Shown here: in pieces, positions 15,793 through 25,786 of the stretch
Position numbering within the stretch: position 1 is the stretch's first letter
How the letters are laid out: each line of letters begins with the position of its first letter
NCBI RefSeq assembly: GCF_012275575.1
Contig: NZ_NPIH01000054.1
Span: 1-58,925 of the forward strand
Reading direction: 5' to 3'
Origin: Paraburkholderia sp. SG-MS1
Lineage (GTDB): Bacteria > Pseudomonadota > Gammaproteobacteria > Burkholderiales > Burkholderiaceae
Length of the DNA stretch: 58,925 nt
Program-made: the position numbers and the translations under genes
Notes under the pieces: generated by a model
The model's input: only the letters and a program-made list of their open reading frames with translations
Databases searched by the model: none
Told to the model about the DNA's origin: nothing

Positions 15793-18147
15793 ATGACACT
15801 CGACATCACTCAGTTCTATCAGACCTTCTTCGACGAAGCGGACGAACTGCTCGCGCAGATGGAGCAGTTGCTGCTCAATCTCGATATCGCCCATCCGGAC
15901 CCCGAAGACCTCGCGGCGATTTTCCGCGCGGCGCATTCGATCAAGGGCGGCGCAGCGACCTTCGGCTTCACCGCGCTGACGGAGACGACCCACATTCTCG
16001 AATCGCTGCTCGATCGCGCGCGCAATAACGAGCTCGTGCTGCGCAAGGACATGATCGACACGTTCCTCGAAACCAAGGACGTGCTGTCCGGCCAGCTCGC
16101 CGACTATCGCGCGAGCGCGGAGCCGGACGCGGCAGTGGCCCGCGCGATCTGCGCGAAGCTCGAACAGTTGCATGCGGAGAGCCGCTTCGGCGGCGCGCCC
16201 GCCGAGGCGCACGCCGTCTCCCACGCGGCGCCTCAAGCCGCGGCAGTGGCAGTGGCAGCGGCACAAATTGATGTACAAGCGGGAGAAGTACAACGCGGCA
16301 CGCCGCCCGAGCACGTCGTTGAACAGGCGGTGCAGGCGGCGGTTGAATGGACTGACGGCGAACCGGCACAGACCGGGCAAGCCGCGCAGGCAGGCAAGGG
16401 CGACGGCAGCGCCGACCTTGCCGGTCCCCATCTGAAAATTACGCTACGGGGCGTTGGTGAGAAGGACCAGGAACTGCTGGCCGAAGAGCTCGGCAACCTG
16501 GGCAACATCGTCGGGCAGGTCAAGAGCGGCGGCGATCTGATGCTGTGGCTCGCGACCGACGTACCCTCCGACGACATCATCGCCGTGTGCTGTTTCGTGA
16601 TCGACGAAAGTCAGATCTCGATCGGCCGCGGCACCGCACCGGCGGACGAGACGCAGCAAGGCGAACCTGGAACGCCCGACGCTGCCGCCTCGACCCCGGT
16701 GCAAGCAGCACAGGCAACACCGGCAGCACATGCGGTTCAGGCGGACCACGCAGCATCGCCGGCGGCCGGCATCGCTGCGTCCGCCGGGTCGGCGGCGCAA
16801 GGGCAGTTCGACGCGCCAGCGGCATCGGCAACGTCAGCAGCCCCGGCGCCCGCCGCGGCCCAATCTGCTGTGGCACCCAACGCGGCAACATCGGGCGCCG
16901 CCGCGCCCGCCGAACATGACCGCAAGGCAGCGCGTCCGGCGGCTGCAGCCGCAGGCGCGGAGGGCAGCTCGATTCGCGTCGGCGTCGAAAAGGTCGATCA
17001 GCTGATCAACCTGGTCGGCGAACTGGTGATCACGCAGGCGATGCTCGCGGAAACCACCAGCACGTTCGACCCGGCGCTGCACGATCGCCTCTTCAACGGC
17101 ATGGCGCAGCTCGAGCGCAACGCGCGGGATCTGCAGGAAGCGGTGATGTCGATCCGCATGATGCCGATGGATTACGTGTTCAGCCGCTTCCCGCGTCTCG
17201 TGCGCGATCTGGCGGCGAAACTCGGCAAGGAGGTCGAACTCGTCACCTTCGGTCAGGCGACCGAACTCGACAAGAGCCTCATCGAACGGATCATCGATCC
17301 ATTGACCCACCTCGTGCGCAACAGTCTCGACCACGGCATTGAAACCGTGGAGGCGCGGCGCGCGGCGGGCAAGGATTCGACCGGGCAACTGGTGCTGTCG
17401 GCGGCGCATCACGGCGGCAACATCGTCATCGAAGTAAGCGACGACGGCGCGGGTCTGCGCCGCGACAAGATTCTCGCGAAGGCGGCCAAGCAGGGCATGC
17501 AGGTCAGCGAAACCATGACCGACGAAGAAGTCTGGAACCTGATCTTCCTGCCGGGCTTTTCGACGGCGGAGCAGGTGACCGACGTGTCGGGCCGTGGCGT
17601 CGGCATGGACGTGGTGAAGCGCAACATCCAGTCGATGGGTGGTCACGTGGAAATCACCTCGCACGCCGGCAAGGGCAGCACCACGCGAATCGTCTTGCCG
17701 CTCACGCTGGCGATTCTCGACGGCATGTCGGTGAAGGTCGGCAGCGAGATTTTCATTCTGCCGCTGAACTTCGTGATGGAGTCGCTGCAGCCGCAAGCCG
17801 AGGACATCTACACGGTGGCCAACGGCGAGCGCGTGGTGCGCGTGCGCGGCGAATATCTGCCGCTCGTTGCCTTGCATGAAGTATTCAACGTCGAAGACGC
17901 GAAGCAGGAGCCCACGCAAGGCATTGTCACCATCATGCAAACCGAGGGGCGCCGCTTCGCGATGCTGATCGACGAGCTGGTGGGGCAACAGCAGGTGGTC
18001 GTGAAGAATCTCGAAACGAACTACCGCAAGGTGCACGGCATTTCCGCGGCGACCATTCTCGGCGACGGCAGTGTCGCGCTGATCGTGGACGTGGCGGCGC
18101 TGAACCGCGAAACACGCAACGCGCACGGCGCGATGAGCCTCGCATGA
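15793..18147 (+). CDS. cheA: Chemotaxis sensor kinase CheA
   Basis: The histidine kinase that phosphorylates CheY and CheB, 784 residues. P1 (residues 1-105) has the phospho-acceptor His48 in FRAAHSIKGGAATFG. P2, the CheY/CheB-binding domain, spans about 209-280. P3 dimerisation (about 393-455) starts at RVGVEKVDQLINLVGELVI. P4 (about 460-640) has the N-box HLVRNSLDHGIE, the G1 box DDGAGL and the G2 box GRGVGMDVV. The C-terminal P5 domain is CheW-like. Both linkers around P2 are long and Ala/Pro-rich, making the protein longer than the 654-residue E. coli CheA. The single P1 means one phospho-site. Confidence 0.97.
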   Translation: MTLDITQFYQTFFDEADELLAQMEQLLLNLDIAHPDPEDLAAIFRAAHSIKGGAATFGFTALTETTHILESLLDRARNNELVLRKDMIDTFLETKDVLSGQLADYRASAEPDAAVARAICAKLEQLHAESRFGGAPAEAHAVSHAAPQAAAVAVAAAQIDVQAGEVQRGTPPEHVVEQAVQAAVEWTDGEPAQTGQAAQAGKGDGSADLAGPHLKITLRGVGEKDQELLAEELGNLGNIVGQVKSGGDLMLWLATDVPSDDIIAVCCFVIDESQISIGRGTAPADETQQGEPGTPDAAASTPVQAAQATPAAHAVQADHAASPAAGIAASAGSAAQGQFDAPAASATSAAPAPAAAQSAVAPNAATSGAAAPAEHDRKAARPAAAAAGAEGSSIRVGVEKVDQLINLVGELVITQAMLAETTSTFDPALHDRLFNGMAQLERNARDLQEAVMSIRMMPMDYVFSRFPRLVRDLAAKLGKEVELVTFGQATELDKSLIERIIDPLTHLVRNSLDHGIETVEARRAAGKDSTGQLVLSAAHHGGNIVIEVSDDGAGLRRDKILAKAAKQGMQVSETMTDEEVWNLIFLPGFSTAEQVTDVSGRGVGMDVVKRNIQSMGGHVEITSHAGKGSTTRIVLPLTLAILDGMSVKVGSEIFILPLNFVMESLQPQAEDIYTVANGERVVRVRGEYLPLVALHEVFNVEDAKQEPTQGIVTIMQTEGRRFAMLIDELVGQQQVVVKNLETNYRKVHGISAATILGDGSVALIVDVAALNRETRNAHGAMSLA

Positions 18148-18234
18148 CGACCGTGACGCGCGCGGAACGCGCACGGCGCACAGTATTCGCAACACTCATT
18201 CAACTTGTTTCATCCCAACCGTTTGGGGGCTAAC

Positions 18235-18771
18235 GTGGCAGAAGTCCAATCCATCAATTCGAGCGGCGCGAACGCGAACGGTACGAGCAGCCGCCGCCAC
18301 GCGCAGCAGGCGGACGCCGGCGGTCAGGAATTCCTCGTCTTCACGCTCGGCGCCGAAGAGTACGGCATCGACATTCTCAAGGTGCAGGAAATCCGCGGCT
18401 ATGACAACGTCACGCGGATCGCCAATGCGCCCGAGTTCATCAAGGGCGTGATCAATCTGCGCGGCATCATCGTGCCGATCGTCGACATGCGCATCAAATT
18501 CCATCTGGGCCGCGTCGAGTACGACCATCAGACGGTCGTGATCATCCTGAACGTCGCGCATCGCGTGGTCGGGATGGTGGTCGACGGCGTGTCGGATGTG
18601 CTGACGCTCGCCACCGACCAGATCATGCCGGCGCCCGAATTCGGCGCGACGCTCACGACCGAGTACCTCACGGGGCTCGGCACCGTCGACGGCCGCATGC
18701 TGATTTTGATGGACATCGAAAAGCTGATGACCAGCCGCGAAATGGCGCTGATCGAAACGCTCGGCGTGTAG
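18235..18771 (+). CDS. cheW: Chemotaxis coupling protein CheW
   Basis: The scaffold that links chemoreceptors to CheA, 178 residues. The SH3-like core starts at [23 protein letters not shown] and contains [19 protein letters not shown], the conserved CheW signature, with an Arg in the receptor/CheA contact loop. The first 30 residues (Ser/Asn/Ala-rich) are a variable extension. I chose the GTG with GGGGG 6 nt upstream; a TTG start 10 codons earlier is possible but has no site. Confidence 0.95.
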   Translation: MAEVQSINSSGANANGTSSRRHAQQADAGGQEFLVFTLGAEEYGIDILKVQEIRGYDNVTRIANAPEFIKGVINLRGIIVPIVDMRIKFHLGRVEYDHQTVVIILNVAHRVVGMVVDGVSDVLTLATDQIMPAPEFGATLTTEYLTGLGTVDGRMLILMDIEKLMTSREMALIETLGV

Positions 18772-18833
18772 GCGGAACGCGGCGCGAACACAACGGCCAG
18801 GCGGAAACGAGAGATAGGTAAGGGAGCGTGAAG

Positions 18834-20726
18834 ATGCTGAACAGGTGGTCGATCCGCACGTCGCTGACGATGGTGGGGGTCCTTCTGGTTGCGCTGACCG
18901 TGACGGTGGGCGCCCTCGGGCTAACCGCGTTGAATCGCGCGAGCGAGTCGCTCGATCGCATCGCGCGCGGCGACCTGGTGGCGATTCACGCACTCGACGA
19001 CGCGGCTTCTTACCTGTTGCGCTCGCGTCTCGCGGTGGACCGCTTCAACACGCTGTCGGCCGCGGGCAATGCGGACGAAGCAAAGAAAGCGATCGACCGC
19101 GCGCAGGAACTGCTCGCCAAGGGCAACCAGAGCTGGCAGACCTATCTGGACGCACCGAAAGCCGGCGTCGACCAGGCCTTGCTCGACGACGTGCTCGCGA
19201 GGCGCAAGGCGGTGATGCACGAGGGCGTGGAGCCGGAGTTCGCGGCGCTGAACGCGAACGACATGGCCGCCTATCACGCGATCGCCGATACGAAGATCAG
19301 CCCGATGTTCATCGCGTACGACGCGGCGTCGGCAGCGGTCATCAAGGCGTTGCAGCAAGGCGTGACGCAGCAGCAGGAGAGGGCGCGGGCCAACGCGTCG
19401 CTGATGATGACGCTGATCGTCGCGGTGACGGTGTTCGCCTTGCTGCTGGTGGTGGGCATCCGCTTCGCGCTGCGCGGGCTGATCGTGCAGCCGCTGAAGG
19501 ATGCGACGACCTGCTTCGAGCGGATCGCCTCGGGCGATCTGTCCGAGACGATCGAGGTATACAGCCGCAATGAAATCGGCCGCCTGTTCGACGGCATCAA
19601 GCGGATGCAGCAGAGCCTCTCGACGATGGTGAAGGCGGTGCACGGCAGCGCCGAATCGATCGACACCGGCGCGCGTGAAATCGCGATGGGCAACACCGAT
19701 CTGTCGCAGCGCACCGAACAGCAGGCAGCTTCGCTGCAGGAAACCGCGTCGAGCATGGAGCAGTTAACCGGCACCGTGCGGCAGAACGCCGAGAACGCGC
19801 GTCAGGCGAGCCAGCTCGCCGTCAACGCGTCCGACATCGCCACGCGTGGCGGCGACGTGGTGAGCCAGGTCGTCACGACGATGCAGGACATTGCGATCAG
19901 CTCGAACAAGGTCGTCGACATCATCGGCGTGATCGAAGGCATTGCGTTTCAAACCAATATTCTCGCGCTGAACGCGGCGGTCGAAGCCGCGCGCGCCGGC
20001 GAACAGGGGCGCGGTTTCGCGGTGGTGGCCGGCGAAGTGCGCAGCCTCGCGCAGCGCAGCGCGAGCGCCGCGAAGGAAATCAAGGAGCTGATCGGCGACT
20101 CGGTCAACAAGGTGCAAAGCGGCTCGACGCTGGTCGGCCGCGCGGGCACGACGATGGACGAAATCGTGCAGGCGGTGCGCCGCGTGACCGACATCATGGG
20201 CGAAATCAGCGCGGCGTCCGAAGAACAGTCGGGCGGCATCGAGCAGGTGAATCGCGCGGTCGTGCAGATGGACGCAGTCACGCAGCAGAACGCGGCGCTG
20301 GTCGAGCAGGCGGCGGCAGCTGCCGCGTCGCTCGAAGACCAGACGCGTCAGTTGCAGGCGGTGGTGAACGGCTGGAAGGTGGCTGGCGGCCAGTCGCGCG
20401 CCAGCGGTACGGCGGGGCGTCAGCAGGCGGCAGCGCGGGTGAACGGCGGCGTGAGCTCGCAGCCCGGTAAACCCGTGGTGCAAGCGTCAACGGCGAATGG
20501 CCCGGCGCATCCGGCGGCATCAAGCGTTGCAAACGCGGCAAGCGCGGGCAGCACCGCATCGCCAGCGAACCCTGCGCCGGTTTCAGCGAGCCACGACGCA
20601 GGCGCACGCGTCGAACCGGCGCTCAAGCCGAAGGCGACGGCCCGCGCGGCTACCGGCGCCGTCGCACGTCCGGCTTCGGCAAGCCCCGCTGCGGCAGGCG
20701 CAGACGCGGATTGGGAAACGTTTTAG
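18834..20726 (+). CDS. Methyl-accepting chemotaxis protein with C-terminal CheR tether
   Basis: A 630-residue chemoreceptor of the Tar/Tsr class. TM1 lies at about residues 8-33, then a four-helix-bundle ligand domain, and TM2 at about 190-212 (LIVAVTVFALLLVVGI). A HAMP domain with a proline-containing start follows (VQPLKDATTCFERIASGDL). The signalling hairpin tip is at about 360-395 (GVIEGIAFQTNILALNAAVE). Methylation-type helices flank it (TDLSQRTEQQAASLQETASS). After about residue 530 comes an Ala/Ser/Pro-rich linker ending in DWETF, like the NWETF tether that binds CheR. The ATG has AAGGGAG upstream. The ligand is not predictable. Confidence 0.94.
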   Translation: MLNRWSIRTSLTMVGVLLVALTVTVGALGLTALNRASESLDRIARGDLVAIHALDDAASYLLRSRLAVDRFNTLSAAGNADEAKKAIDRAQELLAKGNQSWQTYLDAPKAGVDQALLDDVLARRKAVMHEGVEPEFAALNANDMAAYHAIADTKISPMFIAYDAASAAVIKALQQGVTQQQERARANASLMMTLIVAVTVFALLLVVGIRFALRGLIVQPLKDATTCFERIASGDLSETIEVYSRNEIGRLFDGIKRMQQSLSTMVKAVHGSAESIDTGAREIAMGNTDLSQRTEQQAASLQETASSMEQLTGTVRQNAENARQASQLAVNASDIATRGGDVVSQVVTTMQDIAISSNKVVDIIGVIEGIAFQTNILALNAAVEAARAGEQGRGFAVVAGEVRSLAQRSASAAKEIKELIGDSVNKVQSGSTLVGRAGTTMDEIVQAVRRVTDIMGEISAASEEQSGGIEQVNRAVVQMDAVTQQNAALVEQAAAAAASLEDQTRQLQAVVNGWKVAGGQSRASGTAGRQQAAARVNGGVSSQPGKPVVQASTANGPAHPAASSVANAASAGSTASPANPAPVSASHDAGARVEPALKPKATARAATGAVARPASASPAAAGADADWETF

Positions 20727-20930
20727 CAAGTGGCACAAAGACATGCAGTCATTCGGCATCTCGCCCGTTGATGGGCGAATCATCGAAGCACGCTGGTTCA
20801 GCGTGTCGCGGGCCGACTGCGTGTTGGCAAACCTCGCGGGCGGGCGCGACCCCGCGAACATATCCGTTTCTGCGCTGGCGTCTTCGCCGGCTGGCAAACG
20901 GCATGGCTCGTATCGCAGGCAGGAATTCAC

Positions 20931-21920
20931 ATGATGGCAACGCGCGCACAGCAACGACCCGGACGGGCGAGTCCCGAACGGGTCACGCCCGATCGGGCGG
21001 AGTCGGGTAGGTCTAGCGAGCAGACACGGGACTTCGAATTCACGTCGGTGGATTTCGCCCGCATTCGCGAGCTGATTCATCGCAGCGCGGGTATTTCGCT
21101 GTCGGATCACAAACGCGACATGGCGTACAGCCGCCTCGCGCGCCGCTTGCGTGCGCGCGGCCTCGACACATTCAAGCAGTATCTCGATCTGCTCGAAGCG
21201 GAAAACGACCCTGCCGAGTGGGAAGCGTTCACCAATGCGCTGACTACCAATTTGACGGCGTTCTTCCGCGAAGCGCATCACTTTCCGGTTCTCGCCGACT
21301 TCGTGCCGCGTCGCGCACAGCCGGTGTCCGTGTGGTGCTCGGCGGCGTCGACCGGTGAAGAGCCGTATTCGATCGCGATGACGCTGATCGAGGCGCTCGG
21401 CGAAAGCGGCGCGCGCCAGGCGTCGGTGCTCGCCACGGACATCGATACCCAGGTGCTCGCGAAAGCCGAAGCCGGCGTGTACCAATTCGATCAGGTGAAG
21501 CACCTGTCGCCCGAGCGGCTCAAGCGCTTCTTCCTCAAAGGCACCGGCGCGCATGCGGGAATGGTGAAGGTGCGCCCTGAAGTACGCGCGCTGGTGCGCT
21601 TCGAACAACTGAACCTGACCGAGCGCGACTACCAGTTGCGCTCGCAGTTCGACGCGATCTTCTGCCGCAACGTGATGATCTATTTCGACAAGCCGACCCA
21701 GGCGCAAGTGCTCGCGCGCTTCGAGCCGCTGATGAAGGCGGGCGGCCTGCTGTTCGCCGGGCACTCGGAAAACTTCACGTACGTGACGCAGGCATTCAAG
21801 CTGCGCGGGCAGACCGTCTACGAATTGGCGCGCGACGTGGGCGGCGCCCGCCCTGCGTCACGCTCGACCGGCGCAACGGGCAACACCGCGCACCACACGA
21901 CGAGCGGGGTGGCAGCATGA
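20931..21920 (+). CDS. cheR: Chemoreceptor methyltransferase CheR
   Basis: It methylates receptor glutamates with S-adenosylmethionine to adapt chemotaxis. The 329-residue protein starts with a basic 35-residue variable tail. A helical N-domain follows ([23 protein letters not shown]), then the SAM-binding domain with [19 protein letters not shown] and [26 protein letters not shown] is the conserved C-terminal signature. The beta-subdomain that binds the receptor pentapeptide is present, which matches the DWETF end of the preceding receptor. The 204-nt gap before it holds only a short weak hairpin. The stop overlaps the cheD start. Confidence 0.95.
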   Translation: MMATRAQQRPGRASPERVTPDRAESGRSSEQTRDFEFTSVDFARIRELIHRSAGISLSDHKRDMAYSRLARRLRARGLDTFKQYLDLLEAENDPAEWEAFTNALTTNLTAFFREAHHFPVLADFVPRRAQPVSVWCSAASTGEEPYSIAMTLIEALGESGARQASVLATDIDTQVLAKAEAGVYQFDQVKHLSPERLKRFFLKGTGAHAGMVKVRPEVRALVRFEQLNLTERDYQLRSQFDAIFCRNVMIYFDKPTQAQVLARFEPLMKAGGLLFAGHSENFTYVTQAFKLRGQTVYELARDVGGARPASRSTGATGNTAHHTTSGVAA

Positions 21921-22630
21921 GCAGCGCCCTGCCGATTGCATCGAATCTGTATTACGACAACCACTTCCAGCGCCCAGGCGTGAAGCTGTTGCCGAACGAG
22001 TTCTATACCACCAGCGAAGACATGGTGCTCGTCACCGTGCTCGGTTCGTGCGTCGCGGCCTGCATTCAGGATCGCACGGCGGGCATCGGCGGGATGAATC
22101 ACTTCATGCTGCCCGACGACGGCGCGGACGTCGCGCAAGCCGCATCGGATTCGATGCGCTATGGCGCATACGCGATGGAAGTGCTGATCAACGAACTGAT
22201 CAAGGCGGGTGGGCGGCGCGAGCGCTTCGAAGCGAAGGTGTTCGGCGGCGGCGCGGTCCTCGCGGGTATGACGACGATGAACATCGGCGATCGCAACTCG
22301 GAATTCGTGCGCCGCTATCTGGCGACCGAAAAAATCCGTATCGTCGCCGAGGATTTGCAAGGCTCGCATCCGCGCAAGGTTGCCTTCATGCCGCGCACCG
22401 GCCAGGTGATGGTGAAGAAACTGCGCGTGCAGCAGGAAGCGGGCGTCGCCGAACGCGAACGCGCGCTCGTGCGGCAGAGCCCCGAAGCGCGCGCCGAACG
22501 GCTGGCGGCGGCGCGCAAGCGGGTCGAACTGTTCGCGGCGCCCGCCGCCGCGCGCCCGCGCATCGAGCTGTTCGGCGCGAGCCCGCGACCGATTAATTCA
22601 AACAACGCCAGAACCACAGAGGAGGCGTGA
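21917..22630 (+). CDS. cheD: Chemoreceptor glutamine deamidase CheD
   Basis: CheD deamidates specific receptor glutamines and in some bacteria modulates CheC or CheB. The 237-residue product has the Cys-His-Thr catalytic arrangement: Cys45 in [12 protein letters not shown], His62 in GGMNHFMLP, and a Thr in the TTMNIGDRN segment. FGGGAVL and NSEFVRRYL are further CheD signatures. The last 50 residues form an Arg/Ala-rich tail that is longer than in Bacillus CheD. ATGA overlap with cheR and GTGA overlap with cheB indicate translational coupling. Confidence 0.95.
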   Translation: MSSALPIASNLYYDNHFQRPGVKLLPNEFYTTSEDMVLVTVLGSCVAACIQDRTAGIGGMNHFMLPDDGADVAQAASDSMRYGAYAMEVLINELIKAGGRRERFEAKVFGGGAVLAGMTTMNIGDRNSEFVRRYLATEKIRIVAEDLQGSHPRKVAFMPRTGQVMVKKLRVQQEAGVAERERALVRQSPEARAERLAAARKRVELFAAPAAARPRIELFGASPRPINSNNARTTEEA

Positions 22631-23733
22631 GCGCTGTGCAAAAGATCAAAGTACTGTGCGTCGACGATTCGGCGCTGATCCGCAGCCTGATGACCGAAAT
22701 CATCAACAGCCAGCCGGACATGACCGTCGTCGCGACCGCACCCGACCCGCTGGTCGCGCGCGATCTCATCAAGCAGCACAATCCAGACGTGCTGACGCTC
22801 GACGTCGAAATGCCGCGCATGGATGGGCTCGACTTCCTCGAGAAGCTCATGCGTTTGCGGCCGATGCCGGTCGTGATGGTGTCGTCGCTGACCGAGCGCG
22901 GCAACGAAATCACGCTGCGCGCGCTGGAACTGGGCGCGGTCGATTTCGTCACCAAGCCGAAGGTCGGTATTCGCGACGGTATGCTCGACTACTCGGAAAA
23001 GCTCGCCGACAAGATTCGCGCGGCGGCCCGTGCGCGCGTGCGCCAGGCCGCGCCGGCACAGCATGCGGCCGCGCATGCCGCACAGGCCGCGCATGCGCCG
23101 GCCGGCGCCGCGCCGCTCTTCAACAATCCGTTGCTCAGTACCGAGAAGCTGATCATCGTCGGCGCGTCGACGGGCGGCACCGAAGCGATCCGCGAGGTGC
23201 TGGTGCCGCTGCCGCCGGATGCGCCCGCCGTGCTGATCGCACAGCACATGCCGCCGGGATTTACGAAATCTTTTGCGCAACGCCTCAATGGTTTGTGCCG
23301 GATTACCGTTAAAGAAGCTGAGCATGGCGAACGCGTGCTGCCCGGACATGCGTATATCGCGCCGGGCCACGCGCACTTGTTGCTGGCGCGCAGCGGCGCC
23401 AACTACATCGCGCATCTGTCGGACGAGCCGCCAGTCAACCGGCATCGCCCGTCGGTCGACGTGCTGTTCCGTTCGGCCGCGCAGCATGCGGGCAAGAACG
23501 CGGTCGGCGTGATTCTGACCGGGATGGGGCGTGACGGCGCCGCCGGGCTGCTGGAGATGAAAAAGGCGGGGGCGTACACCCTCGCGCAGGACGAAGCGAG
23601 CTGCATCGTGTTCGGCATGCCGCGCGAAGCGATTGCGCTCGGTGCGGCCGACGAGATCGCGGCGCTGCCGGAAATGAGCCGGCGCGTGATGGCGCGTTTG
23701 TCGTCGATGGGTGACCGCGTTCAGCGGGTATGA
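22627..23733 (+). CDS. cheB: Chemotaxis methylesterase/response regulator CheB
   Basis: A 368-residue two-domain protein. The receiver has DD in [11 protein letters not shown], phospho-Asp59 in [12 protein letters not shown], and Lys in FVTKPKVG. After a His/Ala-rich linker (about 140-165), the esterase domain has the catalytic Ser in [10 protein letters not shown], His in [13 protein letters not shown] and Asp in [10 protein letters not shown]. It demethylates receptors and deamidates glutamines when phosphorylated by CheA. The first GTG (overlapping cheD) is used; a second GTG three codons later is equally possible. Confidence 0.96.
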   Translation: MSAVQKIKVLCVDDSALIRSLMTEIINSQPDMTVVATAPDPLVARDLIKQHNPDVLTLDVEMPRMDGLDFLEKLMRLRPMPVVMVSSLTERGNEITLRALELGAVDFVTKPKVGIRDGMLDYSEKLADKIRAAARARVRQAAPAQHAAAHAAQAAHAPAGAAPLFNNPLLSTEKLIIVGASTGGTEAIREVLVPLPPDAPAVLIAQHMPPGFTKSFAQRLNGLCRITVKEAEHGERVLPGHAYIAPGHAHLLLARSGANYIAHLSDEPPVNRHRPSVDVLFRSAAQHAGKNAVGVILTGMGRDGAAGLLEMKKAGAYTLAQDEASCIVFGMPREAIALGAADEIAALPEMSRRVMARLSSMGDRVQRV

Positions 23734-23795
23734 TGCGCACCGGATGGATCGAGGCGGGTTAAGCGCCGCAACATGGAACAAGCAAAGGGAATGAA

Positions 23796-24191
23796 ATGGA
23801 TAAGGGAATGAAGATTCTGGTAGTTGACGACTTTCCGACGATGCGCCGGATCGTCCGCAACCTCCTGAAGGAACTGGGCTACTCGAACGTCGACGAGGCG
23901 GAAGACGGTCAGGCGGGTCTCGCGCGTTTGCGCGGCGGCACCTACGAGTTCGTGATCTCCGACTGGAATATGCCGAACCTGGACGGCCTCGCGATGCTCA
24001 AGGCCATTCGCGCCGACGCCGCCCTCGCGCATCTGCCGGTACTGATGGTGACGGCCGAGTCCAAGAAGGAAAACATCATCGCGGCGGCGCAGGCCGGCGC
24101 GAGCGGTTATGTCGTCAAGCCGTTCACGGCCGCGACGCTCGACGAGAAGCTCAACAAGATTCTCGAGAAGATGGCGAAAACCGGGAGCTGA
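23796..24191 (+). CDS. cheY: Chemotaxis response regulator CheY
   Basis: The motor-binding CheY, 131 residues, and the copy closest to E. coli CheY. Key residues: Asp-Asp in [17 protein letters not shown], phospho-Asp56 in [12 protein letters not shown], Thr in MVTAES, Lys in YVVKPFTA. The FPTMRRI and WNMPNMDG-like strings identify true CheY. It is followed without a gap by cheZ, its phosphatase. An alternative ATG four codons downstream also has a good AAGGGA site. Confidence 0.96.
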   Translation: MDKGMKILVVDDFPTMRRIVRNLLKELGYSNVDEAEDGQAGLARLRGGTYEFVISDWNMPNLDGLAMLKAIRADAALAHLPVLMVTAESKKENIIAAAQAGASGYVVKPFTAATLDEKLNKILEKMAKTGS

Positions 24192-24192
24192 C

Positions 24193-24903
24193 GTGAATTT
24201 GCCGACTCATGCGCCTCACGCCGAAGCGGTCGGCGAGAGTGGCGACCACGCGTCCGACCGCATTCTCGCCCGCATTGGACAACTGACGCGCACGCTGCGC
24301 GATTCGATGCGCGAGCTCGGGCTCGACAAGCACGTCGAGCGTGCGGCGGAAGCCGTGCCCGACGCCCGCGATCGTCTCAAGTACATCGCGGACATGACCG
24401 AGCAGGCTGCCGAGCGCGTGCTGTCGGCGATCGATGTCGCCAAGCCGGTTCAGGAGCAACTGCAGAAGGACGCGGGCGAACTCGACGCGCGCTGGGAGCA
24501 GTGGTACGCGGCGCCGATCGAGCGCGAAGAAGTGCGCGCGCTGATGAACGACACGCGCACCTTCCTGCGCGGGGTGCCCGAGGCGACCAGCGCGACCAAC
24601 GCGCAGTTGATGGAGATCATGCTTGCCCAGGACTTCCAGGATCTGACCGGCCAGGTCATCAAGAAGATCACGGATGTCGTGTACCTGATCGAGCAGCAGT
24701 TGCTCGGCGTGCTGGTCGAGAACATCGCGCTCGAACGGCGCGAGCAGTTCGCGGCCAACGCGGCGGCGCTCGCCGCCGAGGTGTCACCGACCGGCAGCCC
24801 CGAACATCTGCTGAATGGCCCGCAGATCAATCCGGAAGGCAAGACGGATGTGATGCAGGATCAATCGCAGGTCGACGACCTGCTCGCCAGCCTGGGTTTC
24901 TGA
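24193..24903 (+). CDS. cheZ: CheY-P phosphatase CheZ
   Basis: CheZ dephosphorylates CheY-P to end the tumble signal. The 236-residue, nearly all-helical protein has the catalytic segment AQDFQDLTGQVIKKI, in which the Asp and the second Gln match E. coli Asp143 and Gln147. The CheY-binding C-terminal peptide is also present: DQSQVDDLLASLGF at the end. The GTG start overlaps nothing but lies 1 nt after the cheY stop, with GGGAG 6 nt upstream within cheY. It is the last gene of the operon. Confidence 0.95.
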   Translation: MNLPTHAPHAEAVGESGDHASDRILARIGQLTRTLRDSMRELGLDKHVERAAEAVPDARDRLKYIADMTEQAAERVLSAIDVAKPVQEQLQKDAGELDARWEQWYAAPIEREEVRALMNDTRTFLRGVPEATSATNAQLMEIMLAQDFQDLTGQVIKKITDVVYLIEQQLLGVLVENIALERREQFAANAAALAAEVSPTGSPEHLLNGPQINPEGKTDVMQDQSQVDDLLASLGF

Positions 24904-24923
24904 CGCTGGCAGCGCTGGCGGAC

Positions 24924-24951
24924 GCCTGCCGGCCATGCGGCCTCGGCAGGC
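24924..24951 (+). terminator. Hairpin after cheZ
   Basis: GCCTGCCG pairs with CGGCAGGC, with an inner GCC/GGC stem, an ATGC loop and a 2-nt bulge, 20 nt after the cheZ stop. There is no T tract, so if it ends transcription a factor-dependent mode is likely. The rest of the 320-nt gap to the next gene shows one inverted repeat, listed next. Confidence 0.5.
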
Positions 24952-25173
24952 AGCCCAGGCCAGCCATTCGTTCGCTCCGCTCGGCCATCGTCACGCATGG
25001 CAAGCCGCGCCTCCCCGCGCGCTTGCTGTCTCTGCGCGCGAACCACAGGCATACTACGAGCTCAAGCAGCGGCACGGCGCTCCGGCGGATATACTCGCCG
25101 GCCGGTGGCTCGGAGGGGAGACCCCGTCATGATTCCCACTGCGGCCGTGCCGTATGATCTGCCTATATGGAGC

Positions 25174-25196
25174 CGGTTCGCGCCTAATGCGAACCG
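25174..25196. promoter_or_regulatory. Inverted repeat upstream of the DUF2844 gene
   Basis: CGGTTCGC and GCGAACCG flank a 7-nt spacer, 27 nt before the DUF2844 start and just after a TATATGG that could be a -10 box. Position suits an operator or a leader hairpin. Confidence 0.4.
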
Positions 25197-25223
25197 AGCC
25201 GCAGCTTGGGAGGAGCAATCGTC

Positions 25224-25772
25224 ATGTGGAGTCGTATACGCCGCGCCGGATTCGTTACGGCGTTAGCCTTGCCCTGTTCGCTGTTAGCCGTGCAGTCCGC
25301 TCATGCGGGACTGGGCGGGGCGCCGATGACGCCACCCACGGACGCATCGGTGTCTTCCCGCGTCGTCCAGCCCGGCGGCGGCATTGCCGCTTCGGCGGCC
25401 CAGAGCGTGATGCGTTCGGCATCGAGCACCACTTCTTCCGCTTCCACTTCCTCGTCCTACACCGTGCGTGAAACCACGCTCGGCAACAGCACCGTGGTGC
25501 GCGAATATCTCGCCGCCGACGGCGCCGTCTTCGGCATCGCCTGGCGCGGCCCGCAAATGCCGGACCTCAATGATCTGCTCGGCAGCTATTTCCCGCAGTA
25601 CGTCGCCGGCGTGAAGGCCGAGCGCGCGGCGCGCGGCGGTGCCCGGGGCCCCGTCAGCGTCGACCAGAGCGGGCTTGTGGTGCGCTCCGGCGGCCACATG
25701 GGCGCGTTCAGCGGTCAGGCCTGGCTGCCGCCCGCGCTGCCCGTCGGCGTCAGCGGTTCCGACATCCAGTGA
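25224..25772 (+). CDS. Exported DUF2844 family protein
   Basis: A 182-residue exported protein of unknown function. A signal peptide ends at about residue 28 (LALPCSLLAVQSAHA). The mature part is Ser/Thr-rich near 50-80 and then has the segments YTVRETTLGNSTVVREYLA and VFGIAWRGPQMPDLNDLLGSYF, which identify DUF2844. The ATG has GGAGGAG about 10 nt upstream; a GTG six codons earlier is less likely. The stop overlaps the frame of the next gene, and the DUF2844/DUF3443 pair is recurrent in Burkholderia, so the two probably work together in the envelope. Confidence 0.8.
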   Translation: MWSRIRRAGFVTALALPCSLLAVQSAHAGLGGAPMTPPTDASVSSRVVQPGGGIAASAAQSVMRSASSTTSSASTSSSYTVRETTLGNSTVVREYLAADGAVFGIAWRGPQMPDLNDLLGSYFPQYVAGVKAERAARGGARGPVSVDQSGLVVRSGGHMGAFSGQAWLPPALPVGVSGSDIQ

Positions 25773-25786
25773 CGGCGAGGACGACC

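Noticed and set aside
16834..18195. 453-codon minus-strand open frame opposite cheA
   Set aside because: Antisense shadow of the conserved CheA kinase domain.
20727..20930. Possible small gene or attenuator between the receptor gene and cheR
   Set aside because: Only a 6-bp TCGCCC/GGGCGA stem and no start with a ribosome-binding site; it looks like a plain intra-operon spacer.
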